NCBI RefSeq assembly: GCF_013778455.1
Contig: NZ_JACEHE010000019.1
Span: forward strand, 1-64,000
Direction: 5' to 3'
Origin: Streptomyces himalayensis subsp. himalayensis
GTDB lineage: Bacteria; Actinomycetota; Actinomycetes; Streptomycetales; Streptomycetaceae
Length of the DNA: 64,000 bases
Below the pieces are notes generated by a model that saw nothing but the letters and a program-made list of their open reading frames with translations, was not told the origin of the DNA and ran no database searches. A program made the position numbers and the translations under genes. This document shows positions 1 to 8,639 of the stretch, one piece after another. The stretch's first letter is position 1; each line of letters starts with the position of its first letter.

Positions 1-545
1 TGCTCTCGTCGTAGTACGTGTTGGTCGTTGAAGATCCGGTTGCCCGCCAGCAACGGGATCACCGTGGGGACGTCCGCCCTGTGTTGCAGCGTGAACCCGT
101 CCATCCGGTACTCGGTGAACGGCGCGTCGTACCTCTGGATGCGGTTGCGCATCAGCGTGCCGTCGGACCACCGCAGCGCCTTCGGGTGGGCGTCGACCGG
201 CAGGACCAGCCCGGTGCCCGGGTACTCGCTCGTGTTGTTGTCCATCTGGGAGGTGTCCCACGTCCAGATCAGAAGGCCGTTCTGGTAGGGGAAGTGCTCC
301 ACCCAGGAGGGACGCATGGCCGCGAAGCCGAAGTTGTACGGGCCAGCCTTCAGCGTCTTGTCGTAGGACACGTACCGGCGGTTCTCCGCGATGTAGTACT
401 GCGCGTAGTCCTTGGTGAAGGAGGCGCCGATCCACGAGAAGCCGGTCGCGGTCCAGGCGACGTCCGCGCTCTCCGCGTCGTCGGAGAAGACAGCCGAGCC
501 GTCCGCGGTGACCGTGATCGAGTCGGCCGCGAAGCCTTCTTGGCC
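1..545 (-). pseudogene. 3' remnant of an immune inhibitor A (M6) metalloprotease gene, running off the left edge
   Basis: Read on the minus strand from about 545 down to 1, the translation matches the C-terminal region of InhA-type M6 peptidases. It contains GFAADSITVTADG, then ENRRYVSYDKTLKAGPYNFGF, WVEHFPYQNGLLIWTWDTSQ, DNNTSEYPGTGLVLPVDAHP and a run of RNRIQRYDAPFTEYRMDGFTLQ. Full-length members are roughly 750-800 residues with a signal peptide and a HExxHxxGxxH zinc site. Here recognisable similarity stops abruptly at GFAAD, and upstream sequence in any frame does not continue the family, so the catalytic domain is missing. The frame stays open to the window edge. I infer a 5' truncation by deletion or rearrangement. 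A frameshift further left cannot be excluded because the gene leaves the window. Confidence 0.7.
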
Positions 546-856
546 AGTGCGCACGCCAACTGCACTATGCAGCAGACGGAGTTCGGTAACCGGACGACCG
601 GCGAGGATTGGCGCAACCTTCAACGGGCGCGTCGGCCCGTCCACTTGGTGGACTCGGTGACTCCGTGCGCCCCCTGTGCACCGGCACCGTGGGTAAGGTC
701 ACGCTTACCGGCGTTCCACTCGGGCATGCAGCCGATTAGAGTCATTTGACGGCGCGTTACAGACAAGTCGACATAGTTACGCACCCTCGTTGATTTTCGC
801 ATCCTCCCCCATGGCACGAGGGCATGGGGGAACCCCATCCCGAGGACGGATACGTC
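546..856. other. Non-coding stretch between the InhA remnant and a small membrane protein gene
   Basis: No convincing gene is seen in either strand; open frames here lack a plausible start and family resemblance. The right part (about 725-856) should hold the promoter of the plus-strand gene starting at 857. The left boundary is the break point of the truncated protease gene. Confidence 0.5.
806..830 (+). promoter_or_regulatory. Stem-loop in the 5' leader of the 857 gene
   Basis: CCCCCATG at 806-813 pairs perfectly with CATGGGGG at 823-830 around a 9-nt loop. It ends 11 bases before the GAGGA ribosome site at 842-846. It resembles the GC-rich hairpin repeats found elsewhere in the window, so it may be a repeat element rather than a dedicated regulator. 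Confidence 0.4.
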
Positions 857-1198
857 ATGCCTCGTCCGACCGCCGCACAGCTCGCCTACGGTTCCGCAAC
901 CGTTGTCCTCTGCACCCTGGCCATGCTGCTGTTGTCGCAGACGAGTTCGGGTGTGGGAGTGACGGTCATCGCCCTTGCCGCGCTCGGCCTCGGCCTTCTG
1001 GTCGCCATGACCGTGTCCCAGCCGAAGACGGTGCGTTCCGCCGTGAACGCGAAGTCGGGCGGGGCTCCGGCCCGCGCGCCCGCTTCGGCCTCTGCTTCCT
1101 CCCCTGCCACCGCTCCCGCCCGATCCGCGCCCGTGGAGCGGGTGCCCGTGCGGCACGCCGCCGCGCACGCGAGCGCTGAGCGCGTACACCAGCGCTGA
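857..1198 (+). CDS. Small two-helix membrane protein, unknown function
   Basis: 113 residues. ATG at 857 is chosen because GAGGA (842-846) sits at normal spacing; an upstream in-frame start at 824 has no such site. Two hydrophobic segments follow the start (about residues 14-29, TVVLCTLAMLLLSQ, and 35-52, VTVIALAALGLGLLVAM). The C-terminal half is polar and rich in Ala, Pro, Ser and Arg and probably lies in the cytoplasm or is disordered. I know such proteins only as conserved actinobacterial hypotheticals. It faces convergently into the RDD gene that ends at 1232. Confidence 0.6.
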   Translation: MPRPTAAQLAYGSATVVLCTLAMLLLSQTSSGVGVTVIALAALGLGLLVAMTVSQPKTVRSAVNAKSGGAPARAPASASASSPATAPARSAPVERVPVRHAAAHASAERVHQR

Positions 1199-1231
1199 CT
1201 GCCGCTCCGGCCGGCCGGGTGCCGGCGACTC

Positions 1232-1972
1232 TCAAGGGGTGGTGCTGACCACCACCGTCTTGGCCGCCTTGTCGTGCAGACCCTGCTTGTACGGCTTGTC
1301 GAAATAGCTCCAGCCGCCGCAGATCACCGTCCAGATGCAGTAGCAGCAGAAGGCGAACGGCAGCCACAGCACGGCCGCCCGGACGAGCGACGTCTGGACA
1401 CTGGGCGTCGAGCCGTCGCTGAGATTCGCCACGCGCATCTTCATCAACTGCTTGCCGAGGGTCTGACCCGACCTGGCGATCATGAACGTGTCGTACGCGA
1501 TGTAGAGCACGGCTGCCAGCACCGCCCGGCCGTACAGCGGCCCGGCGTCGACCTCGTTCTCGGTCACATAGACCTCCTTCAGCCCGAACGCCCACGAGAG
1601 CAGCCCCACCACGATGCCGACGATGATCATGTCGATGATGCGGGCCAGCGTGCGCCTGGCGCTGTCGGCCAGCGGGGGCATGCCCGCCAGCGGATCCTCG
1701 GCGCCGTAGGGGCCTCCGCCATAGGGGCCGCCGCCTCCATAGGGCGGCGGTGGCTGCTGCCCACCGCCGTACGGGGAGCCGCCGCCGGGCGGCGGCGGAG
1801 CGCCGTAGGGGCCGCCGCCCCCCTGCGGGGTGTCATACGGAGAGCCACCCTGCGGAGCGTCGTACGGGGAACCGCCTTGCGGGGTTTCGTCCCCCGAAGG
1901 CGGCTGCTTCTTCCTGAACGGGTCGTCTTCCGGCGGCTGGCCGGAACCGGAGGGCGGCGGTTCGGTACTCAT
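1232..1972 (-). CDS. RDD-family membrane protein with Pro/Gly/Tyr-rich N-terminus
   Basis: 246 residues. Residues 1-100 are low complexity with repeated PQGGSPYD and PYGGG units. From about residue 105 the RDD domain begins (ARRTLARIIDMIIVGIVVG), with three hydrophobic helices and the GQTLGKQLMKMRV signature of the family. RDD proteins are polytopic membrane proteins, some implicated in ion transport, but most have no assigned role. The start at 1972 (MSTEPPPSG) is preferred over the longer frame because the extra residues are unlike the family. A second RDD gene lies immediately upstream in the same orientation (2105-3724). Confidence 0.75.
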   Translation of the reverse strand: MSTEPPPSGSGQPPEDDPFRKKQPPSGDETPQGGSPYDAPQGGSPYDTPQGGGGPYGAPPPPGGGSPYGGGQQPPPPYGGGGPYGGGPYGAEDPLAGMPPLADSARRTLARIIDMIIVGIVVGLLSWAFGLKEVYVTENEVDAGPLYGRAVLAAVLYIAYDTFMIARSGQTLGKQLMKMRVANLSDGSTPSVQTSLVRAAVLWLPFAFCCYCIWTVICGGWSYFDKPYKQGLHDKAAKTVVVSTTP

Positions 1973-2104
1973 GGCCCGAGTCGACCGCGAACCCATCGGG
2001 TCCGCAATGGGCGGGCCGCCGTCCGGAGTATCCGGACGGCGGCCCGCCCTGTCAGCGGACTTCTAAGCGGTGCCGGGGGCGTGCCTGAACTTCCCCGGGG
2101 CCGC

Positions 2105-3724
2105 TTAGCCGGCCACGAACGTACGCGCCGCCTTGTCGTGCCAGCACTGGCGCCACGGCCGGTCGAACAGGCACCACAGGACGCCCACGACACCGATCAC
2201 CAGCACGCCCGGGACGCAGTACACCAGCCAGCGGCGCAGCGCGGCGCCGAACGAGGGCGGCTCGTGCGCCTCGATGTCCCGCACCTCCAGTCCGCACAGC
2301 TTCTTGCCGAGCGTGCGGCCCCACTTGGCGGTCGGCAGCGCTTCGTAGGCGACGCCGAAGAGAAGGAGGACACCCAGGACGATGCCGAGGTAGCCCGCGG
2401 TGGTGCCGTCGATCAGCCAGACCGTGACCGTCTCACCGGAGAGCTTCGCGGCATCGATCTTGGCGTCGATGTGGTCGATCGCCTTGCCGAGGAGCGGCAC
2501 GGCGACCGCGGCGGTCACGGCTCCCGTGACGAAGGTGTCGATCAGCCGTGCCGCGAACCGCTTGCCGAGGCCCGCGGGACGCGCAGAAGCCTGGGCCTGC
2601 GCCGCGGCGAGGAACGGATCCTCGACCGGCGGCTTCCACGGCGCGACCGGCTGCTCGCCCCCGGCCGCGGACGCCGCCGGGCCGGACTCGGGCTGCGCCA
2701 GCCGGTGCACCTGCTGGGCCCAGGACGGCTGTCCGCCGCCGGGCCCGGAAGTCACCGGGGAGGGCCCGGGCGGGCCCGGCTGCTGCTGCACGGCGGGGGT
2801 ACCGGTCGCAGCGCCCTGCCGCGGAACGGAGTGCTGCGTGGCCGGGGCGGACGCCTGCGGGGAGGCGGACAGCTGGGGAGTGGCCGGCCGAGGAGCGGAC
2901 GGCTGGGGAGCGGATGGCTGCGGGGAGGCGGGGGCAGGGGTGGAGGCCGCCTGGCCCGCGCCCCGTTCTCCGGCCGGACCGGTGAGCGCCCGGATGGCCA
3001 TGGTCCCGTCGGTGCCCGGTGCGGCGGCCCCCGCGTTCTGGCCGGATCCCGCACCGGACGCGCTGTCCGCGGGCTTGGCGGCACTCCCTGCTCCGGCGCC
3101 GACGGGCCTTCCCGGAACGGCGGGGCGGCGGAACTTCACGGTGCCGTCCGTCGGCGGCTCGGGTGTGCCGCCCGGCCCCGCGTCACCGCCTGCGGCCGCG
3201 GCGGAGCCCGCCGCCGGGCCGGGCTTCAGGGCGCGCATCCGCATCGTGCCGGGGGTGCCTCCCACGCCCTCCGCGCTCTCCTGCTCCTGAGAGGGGCGCG
3301 GCGTGTGGGGGCCTGCCGGTTGCTGGGAGCCCCAGGAGATGCGGCGGTCCTGGTCACCGCCGAAGCCGGTCTGCTGGGACGTGTCGGCGCCCCATGCCGA
3401 GGCCGGCTCCGGCTTGGTGCCGTGCTGTGCGTCTCCCGGCGTCGCCCTCGGGGCGCCCGGCTCCTCGTCGAGGAAGAACGGACCGGTCTCCTCCGCGCTC
3501 GGCAGCACCGGGGAGGGGGCGGGCGCCGGGATCTGAGCAGGCGCGGGGGCCCGGGTCACCCCCGGGGGCGGGGGCAGCGGCTCGCCGTCGCTGGGCGCCG
3601 GACGGCTCGTACCGGGCACCCAGGCAGCGCCGTTCCAGTACCGGACATAGCCGGGGATGGACGGGTCCGGGTAGTAGCCTTCGCGGGGCCTGTCGTCGCC
3701 GGGGGCCGGAGTTGGGGCGCTCAT
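2105..3724 (-). CDS. DUF2510-RDD membrane protein with a long disordered linker
   Basis: 539 residues. The N-terminus (about 18-45) carries a DUF2510 module, recognisable as YYPDPSIPGYVRYWNGAAW. A linker of about 330 residues rich in Pro, Ala, Gly and Ser follows, with repeats such as PQPSAP. The RDD domain fills the last 150 residues (GLGKRFAARLIDTFVTGAV, then GRTLGKKLCGLEVRD and a third helix). DUF2510 is a small globular module usually found N-terminal to membrane segments in actinobacteria. The start at 3724 is chosen because the DUF2510 region follows directly. It probably shares a transcript with the RDD gene at 1232-1972. Confidence 0.75.
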   Translation of the reverse strand: MSAPTPAPGDDRPREGYYPDPSIPGYVRYWNGAAWVPGTSRPAPSDGEPLPPPPGVTRAPAPAQIPAPAPSPVLPSAEETGPFFLDEEPGAPRATPGDAQHGTKPEPASAWGADTSQQTGFGGDQDRRISWGSQQPAGPHTPRPSQEQESAEGVGGTPGTMRMRALKPGPAAGSAAAAGGDAGPGGTPEPPTDGTVKFRRPAVPGRPVGAGAGSAAKPADSASGAGSGQNAGAAAPGTDGTMAIRALTGPAGERGAGQAASTPAPASPQPSAPQPSAPRPATPQLSASPQASAPATQHSVPRQGAATGTPAVQQQPGPPGPSPVTSGPGGGQPSWAQQVHRLAQPESGPAASAAGGEQPVAPWKPPVEDPFLAAAQAQASARPAGLGKRFAARLIDTFVTGAVTAAVAVPLLGKAIDHIDAKIDAAKLSGETVTVWLIDGTTAGYLGIVLGVLLLFGVAYEALPTAKWGRTLGKKLCGLEVRDIEAHEPPSFGAALRRWLVYCVPGVLVIGVVGVLWCLFDRPWRQCWHDKAARTFVAG

Positions 3725-3849
3725 GCCGTCGTCCCGTATCTGCTCGAGGGCTGGAGTTGGGGTCCACATCTATCAGACCGGCGCACGCCCCTGGGCGGGT
3801 CCCGCGGGAAGCACCCCTTTCGGGCACACCGCGGGCGCCGGGAGAGGCC

Positions 3850-5220
3850 TCAGAAGAGCTTTCCCGGGTTGAGGATGCCGAGCGGATCGAAGGTCTGCTT
3901 GATCGCGCGCTGCATCTCCACCCCCACGGGCCCGATCTCGCGCGCCAGCCACTCCTTCTTGAGGATCCCGACGCCGTGCTCACCGGTGATGGTGCCGCCC
4001 AGCTCCAGGCCGAGCGCCATGATCTCGTCGAAGGACTCGCGGGCGCGCCGGGACTCGTCGGCGTCGGCGGAGTCGAAACAGACCGTGGGATGGGTGTTGC
4101 CGTCCCCCGCGTGGGCGCAGACACCGATCGTCAGGCCGTACTTCTCCGCGATGCGCTCGACGCCTTCGAGCATCTCGCCGAGCCGGGAGCGCGGCACACA
4201 GACGTCGTCGATCATCGTCGTGCCCTTGACGGCCTCCAGGGCGGTGAGCGACAACCGGCGGGCCTGGAGCAGCAGTTCGGACTCGGCGTGGTCCTCGGCC
4301 GGTACGACCTGGGTGGCGCCCGCGGCCTCGCACAGCAAGCCGAGCGCGGCCAGGTCGGCGGCCGGGTCGGGGGTGTCGAACGCGGCGAGCAGCAGGGCCT
4401 CGGTGGTGTCGGGCAGGCCCATGTTCGCGAAGGCGTTGACGGCCTGGATGGTCGTACGGTCCATCAGCTCGAGCAGGGACGGGACATGGCCGCCCTCCAT
4501 GATCTTGCACACCGCGTCGCAGGCGGCGGCCGCGGAGGCGAACTCGGCGGCCAGCACGAGCTGCTGGGGCGGCTTCGGCCTCAGGCCCAGGACGGCTCGT
4601 ACGACGATGCCGAGGCTGCCCTCGGAGCCGACGAACAGCCGGGTCAGGTCGTATCCGGCGACGCCCTTGGCGGTGCGGCGGCCGGTGTGCATGAGCCGGC
4701 CGTCGGCGAGGACGACGTCGAGCCCGAGGACGTACTCGGCGGTCACCCCGTACTTCACGCAGCACAGGCCGCCCGACGCGGTGCCGATGTTGCCGCCGAT
4801 GGTGCACATCTCCCAGCTGGAGGGGTCCGGCGGGTAGTACAGCCCGTGCTCCCCGACGGCGCGGGAGAGGGCTGCGTTGACGACGCCCGGCTCGACGACC
4901 GCGATCCGGTCGACCGGGCTGATCTCCAGGATGCGGTCCATCTTGACCAGGGACAGCACGATGCAGCCGTCGGTGGCGTTGGCACCGCCGGACAGGCCGG
5001 TGCGGGCGCCCTGAGGCACTACGGGGACGCGCAGCTCGGTCGCGGTGCGCATGATGTGCTGCACTTCCTCGACGGTGCGCGGCAGCACCACGACGGCGGG
5101 CTCGCCCGCCTCGCAGAAGCTGGCCATGTCATGGGCGTAGGAGGCCGTGATGTCGGGATCGGTGAGGATCGCCTCGGCCGGCAGACCTGCGCTGAGGTGT
5201 TCGACGAGAGTACGGCTCAT
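3850..5220 (-). CDS. FAD-linked oxidase, glycolate oxidase GlcD / D-lactate dehydrogenase type
   Basis: 456 residues, normal for the GlcD/VAO family. The FAD-binding domain shows VVLPRTVEEVQHIM and VPQGARTGLSGGA near residues 40-75, then the pyrophosphate loop region IGGNIGTASGG. The C-terminal substrate domain ends with GTITGEHGVGILKKEW, the usual active-site His segment. The family oxidises 2-hydroxy acids such as glycolate or D-lactate to 2-oxo acids. Genes for iron-sulfur partner subunits (GlcF) are not adjacent, so substrate and electron acceptor are uncertain. It is divergent from the TPR gene at 5318. Confidence 0.85.
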   Translation of the reverse strand: MSRTLVEHLSAGLPAEAILTDPDITASYAHDMASFCEAGEPAVVVLPRTVEEVQHIMRTATELRVPVVPQGARTGLSGGANATDGCIVLSLVKMDRILEISPVDRIAVVEPGVVNAALSRAVGEHGLYYPPDPSSWEMCTIGGNIGTASGGLCCVKYGVTAEYVLGLDVVLADGRLMHTGRRTAKGVAGYDLTRLFVGSEGSLGIVVRAVLGLRPKPPQQLVLAAEFASAAAACDAVCKIMEGGHVPSLLELMDRTTIQAVNAFANMGLPDTTEALLLAAFDTPDPAADLAALGLLCEAAGATQVVPAEDHAESELLLQARRLSLTALEAVKGTTMIDDVCVPRSRLGEMLEGVERIAEKYGLTIGVCAHAGDGNTHPTVCFDSADADESRRARESFDEIMALGLELGGTITGEHGVGILKKEWLAREIGPVGVEMQRAIKQTFDPLGILNPGKLF

Positions 5221-5317
5221 GATCACAGCGTGACACTCGCAGCCATCGGTGTGAACCCGTCGGCGAGGCCGTTCGTGTGGCGGGGATGTGATCTTCATAT
5301 TGGCGCACAGTTGCGCC

Positions 5318-6844
5318 ATGGAGATCGAAAACGGACAGCAGGTTCCGCCGTCCGGGGCCGGGCGACAGCAGGTTCCGGCGGCGGCTGAGACCGCACCGGG
5401 GTCAGCGCCCAAGATCATGCCTGAGGGCCCGGCGAAGCCGTCGCGGCGCCGGCGCCTCTCCCGCATCGTGAAACGCGCGCTGGCCGTCGCGGTCGTCGCC
5501 GGCGTGGTGAGCGGCGGTGTGGTGATGCTGGTCCCGTGGCTCCCGGGGCAGCGGGACGAGGCTCCGCTGCCCGCGCCGGGACCCGGCCCCGTCGCGCGGG
5601 CGGCGACCGCCCTGGGCGCGGGGGTGCCCGCCTCCACGGCCGATCTGACCGCCCTCATCGACGACCGCGTGACGCATCTGCGCAGGAACCCGAAGGACGA
5701 GGAGTCCTGGGCGGTGCTCGGCGCCGCGTACGTCGAGCGAGGGCGGCAGACCGCCGACGCGGCGTACTTCCCGAGGGCCGAGAAGGCGCTGTACACGTCG
5801 CTGAAGACGAAGCCGGAGAAGAACGTCCAGGCACTGGCCGGGCTGGCGACCCTCGCCTACGCGCGCCACGACTTCCGTGCGGCGAGGCAGTGGGGCGAGC
5901 AGGCGGTCGAGCTGGCTCCCAAGCGGTGGACGACGTATCCCGTGCTGATCGACGCGTACAGGCGGCTCGGCGACATCGAGGCCGCGGGCAAGGCGCTGGA
6001 GACCATGAGCGGACTGACCACCTCAGGGTCGTCCGGGGCGGCGGTGAAGATCGCTGCCGGGCAGGTGTACCGGGACCGGGGGTGGCGCGAGGACGCGGCT
6101 GCGGCGCTGGCGGACGCGACGGTGCTCGCCAGGACACCGGCCCAGGAGGCCGTGAGCCTGTACCGGTCCGGGGAGCTCGCGTGGGAGCGCGGATATCCGG
6201 CCCAGGCGCTGCGCTACTACGAAGCCGCGCTGCGCGCCGACCCCGGGCACCATGCGTCCCTCGCCGGGAAGGGCCGCGCGCTGGCGGCACTGGGCCGGAC
6301 ATCGGCGGCACTGAGCGCGTACAGGAGCGCGATCGCGAAGCAGCCCGCGCCCGAATACGCCCTGGAACTGGGCGAGTTGTACCAGTCGCTGAACGACGAG
6401 AAGTCCGCCCGGGCGCAGTACGAGGCGCTGGGCGCCCGTGTGCGGCACGACGGCGAGGGCGGCGTCAACGACGAGCTGACCCTCGGCCTCTTCGAGGCCG
6501 ACCACGGGGATCCGGCGGAGGCGGTCCGGCGGCTGCAGGCGGAGTGGAAGCGGCACGGGAGCGCGCAGGCCGAGGATGCGCTGGGGTGGGCGCTGCACCG
6601 GGCCGGTGACGACGAGGAGGCCCTGAAACACGCGGTCAAGGCGATGGACCAGGGGCAGATCAGTGCGTTGTTCGCCTATCACCGGGGGGAGATCGAGCGG
6701 GCTCTGGGGCGGTATGGGGCGGCGCGGCGGCATCTGCAGCAGGCGTTGCGGATCAATCCGTACTTCTCGCCGCTGCTGGCGCCTCGGGCCGAGGCGGCGT
6801 TGGCGGAACTGGGGGAGCCGGCGTTGACGGCTCCCCCGAAATGA
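5318..6844 (+). CDS. Membrane-anchored tetratricopeptide-repeat protein
   Basis: 508 residues. A basic stretch (SRRRRLSRIVKR) precedes one transmembrane segment at about residues 53-73, so the C-terminal bulk is probably extracytoplasmic. From about residue 105 onward there are many TPR-like helical pairs (for example SWAVLGAAYVERG, ALAGLATLAYARHDFRAA, ALRYYEAALRADPGH, RHLQQALRINP). TPR proteins act as protein-protein scaffolds; partner unknown. ATG at 5318 is chosen; a GTG at 5288 and an ATG at 5417 are alternatives because no strong ribosome site marks any of them. The gene ends 8 bases from the convergent hpd gene, with a shared hairpin inside its 3' end. Confidence 0.75.
   Translation: MEIENGQQVPPSGAGRQQVPAAAETAPGSAPKIMPEGPAKPSRRRRLSRIVKRALAVAVVAGVVSGGVVMLVPWLPGQRDEAPLPAPGPGPVARAATALGAGVPASTADLTALIDDRVTHLRRNPKDEESWAVLGAAYVERGRQTADAAYFPRAEKALYTSLKTKPEKNVQALAGLATLAYARHDFRAARQWGEQAVELAPKRWTTYPVLIDAYRRLGDIEAAGKALETMSGLTTSGSSGAAVKIAAGQVYRDRGWREDAAAALADATVLARTPAQEAVSLYRSGELAWERGYPAQALRYYEAALRADPGHHASLAGKGRALAALGRTSAALSAYRSAIAKQPAPEYALELGELYQSLNDEKSARAQYEALGARVRHDGEGGVNDELTLGLFEADHGDPAEAVRRLQAEWKRHGSAQAEDALGWALHRAGDDEEALKHAVKAMDQGQISALFAYHRGEIERALGRYGAARRHLQQALRINPYFSPLLAPRAEAALAELGEPALTAPPK
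6811..6837. terminator. Hairpin at the convergent TPR/hpd gene ends
   Basis: GGGGGAGCC at 6811-6819 pairs perfectly with GGCTCCCCC at 6829-6837 (9 bp, 9-nt loop). It lies inside the last codons of the TPR gene and 16 bases from the hpd stop, so it could end transcripts from both sides. There is no T-run, which is common for Streptomyces terminators. Confidence 0.45.
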
Positions 6845-6852
6845 GACCCGAG

Positions 6853-8007
6853 CTACAGGTTGCCCCTCCGTGCCTGTTCCCTCTCGATCGCCTCGAACAG
6901 GGCCTTGAAGTTGCCCTTGCCGAAGCCCATCGAGCCGTGGCGTTCGATGAGTTCGAAGAAGACCGTCGGGCGGTCCTGGACCGGCTTGGTGAAGATCTGC
7001 AGCAGGTAGCCGTCCTCGTCGCGGTCGGCGAGGATCTTCAGTTCCCGCAGGGTCTCGACGGGCACGCGGGTGTCGCCGACCCACTCGCCGAGCGTGTCGT
7101 AGTACGAGTCGGGGGTGTCCAGGAACTGGACACCCGCGGCCCGCATCGTGCGTACCGTCTCGACGATGTCGTTCGTGGCGAGCGCGATGTGCTGGACGCC
7201 GGGGCCGCCGTAGAACTCCAGGTACTCGTCGATCTGCGACTTCTTCTTGCCGACGGCCGGTTCGTTGATCGGGAACTTGACCTTCAGCGTGCCGTCGGCG
7301 ACGACCTTCGACATCAGCGCCGAGTACTCGGTGGCGATGTCGTCGCCCACGAACTCCTTCATGTTCGTGAAGCCCATGACCTTGTTGTAGAAGGCCACCC
7401 ACTCGTTCATCCGGCCGAGTTCGACGTTGCCGACGCAGTGGTCGATGGCCTGGAAGGTGCGGCGGGACGGGGGCCCGACGAGGGGTTCGGCGGCGACGAA
7501 GCCCGGCAGGTACGGGCCGTCGTAGCCGGAGCGGTCCACGAGGGTGTGGCGGGTGTTGCCGTAGGTGGCGATGGCGGCGAGTACGACCGTGCCGTACTCG
7601 TCCTTGACATCGTGCGGCTCGACGATGCCGCGGGCGCCGTGCTCGATCGCGTACGCGTAGGCGGCGCGCGCGTCCGGCACCTCGAGGGCGAGGTCGATCA
7701 CGCCGTCGCCGTGCTCGGCGACATGCCCGGCGAGGAAGCGGCCCCAGTCGGTCGTGGCCTTGATGACCGAGGTGAGGACGAACCGGGCGGAGCCGTTCTC
7801 CAGGACGTAGCTCGCCGTTTCGCGGCTGCCGTTCTCCGGTCCTGAGTACGCCACGAGCCTCATGCCGAAGGCCGTGGAGTAGTAGTGGGCCGCCTGCTTG
7901 GCGTTGCCGACGGCGAAGACGACCGCGTCCATTCCCTTCACCGGGAAGGGGTCGGCCTCGCGTGCGGTGGTCGGGGTGGAGTGGAGGGGTGCAGAAGTGG
8001 CTGCCAT
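6853..8007 (-). CDS. hpd: 4-hydroxyphenylpyruvate dioxygenase
   Basis: 384 residues, the normal size for actinobacterial HPPD. It converts 4-hydroxyphenylpyruvate to homogentisate in tyrosine catabolism using Fe(II) and O2. Two vicinal-oxygen-chelate halves are visible: DAVVFAVGNAKQAAHYYSTA at the N-terminus and FQAIDHCVGNVELGRMNEW in the middle. The iron ligands are the His of IDHCVGNV, the His of GPGVQHIALATND and the Glu of TVFFELIER. The C-terminal HGSMGFGKGNFKALFEAIE helix that gates the active site is intact. The start at 8007 is supported by GGAG eight bases upstream; 8031 is an alternative. It is divergent from an Lrp/AsnC gene, a likely regulator. Confidence 0.95.
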   Translation of the reverse strand: MAATSAPLHSTPTTAREADPFPVKGMDAVVFAVGNAKQAAHYYSTAFGMRLVAYSGPENGSRETASYVLENGSARFVLTSVIKATTDWGRFLAGHVAEHGDGVIDLALEVPDARAAYAYAIEHGARGIVEPHDVKDEYGTVVLAAIATYGNTRHTLVDRSGYDGPYLPGFVAAEPLVGPPSRRTFQAIDHCVGNVELGRMNEWVAFYNKVMGFTNMKEFVGDDIATEYSALMSKVVADGTLKVKFPINEPAVGKKKSQIDEYLEFYGGPGVQHIALATNDIVETVRTMRAAGVQFLDTPDSYYDTLGEWVGDTRVPVETLRELKILADRDEDGYLLQIFTKPVQDRPTVFFELIERHGSMGFGKGNFKALFEAIEREQARRGNL

Positions 8008-8035
8008 GGCAGCAGGCTCCACCCGCTCCACAAGG

Positions 8036-8051
8036 TGCGCAATAGTTCGCA
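8036..8051. promoter_or_regulatory. Candidate Lrp-type operator between hpd and its divergent regulator
   Basis: TGCGCAATAGTTCGCA is an imperfect palindrome with TGCG/CGCA ends and an AT-rich centre, the general form of Lrp/AsnC sites. It lies 28 bases upstream of the hpd start. A second short inverted repeat, AGGATGACCATCCT, lies near 8107-8120. Neither is proven. Confidence 0.35.
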
Positions 8052-8130
8052 GTTCTGCTGGTCAATCTGCCCACCGCGACGCCAGGATGGTCGGGCGTTC
8101 TGTACAGGATGACCATCCTCGGAGGCCGGC

Positions 8131-8601
8131 ATGGCGATCGATCATCTGGACGGCAGGCTCATCGTGCTCCTCGCCCGGGAACCCCGGATCGGGGTTCTGG
8201 AGGCCTCGCGGCGGCTCGGGGTGGCGCGCGGCACGGTACAGGCCCGTTTGGACCGCCTTCAGGCGAATGGCGTCATCCACGGATTCGGTCCCCAGGTGGA
8301 CCCGGCGGCGCTCGGCTATCCGGTCACGGCGTTCGCGACCCTGCAGATCCGCCAGGGGCAAGGTGCCGAGGTCCGGGCGCATCTGGCGACCGTCCCGGAG
8401 GTCCTCGAGCTGCACACGACGACCGGCGGTGGGGACATGCTGTGCCGGCTGGTCGCCCGGTCGAACGCCGACCTCCAACGTGTGATCGACCGGGTTGTGG
8501 GTTTTGATGGCATCGTCCGGGCTTCCACGGCGATCGTCATGGAAAACCCCGTTCCGTTGCGGATCATCCCGCTTGTGGAGCAGGCGTCGGGAGACTCCTG
8601 A
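8131..8601 (+). CDS. Lrp/AsnC-family transcriptional regulator
   Basis: 156 residues. The N-terminal winged helix reads LDGRLIVLLAREPRIGVLEASRRLGVARGTVQARLDRLQANGVI with the canonical recognition helix at about residues 29-41. The C-terminal ligand-binding (RAM) domain includes VLELHTTTGGGDMLCRLVAR. The start at 8131 has a GGAGG site. It is transcribed away from hpd across a 123-bp gap, so control of tyrosine catabolism and of its own gene is the simplest inference. The permease operon at 8640 follows only 38 bases downstream, so read-through into it is possible. Confidence 0.85.
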   Translation: MAIDHLDGRLIVLLAREPRIGVLEASRRLGVARGTVQARLDRLQANGVIHGFGPQVDPAALGYPVTAFATLQIRQGQGAEVRAHLATVPEVLELHTTTGGGDMLCRLVARSNADLQRVIDRVVGFDGIVRASTAIVMENPVPLRIIPLVEQASGDS

Positions 8602-8639
8602 CGCGGGCACCCTCCGGTGCCAGGGCAAGGTGAGACTGG

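Noticed and set aside
1274..4837. A 1187-residue open frame on the plus strand opposite the RDD and oxidase genes
   Set aside because: It is antisense to three well-supported genes, has Arg/Gly/Pro-rich nonsense composition and no motifs; long antisense frames are normal at this GC content.
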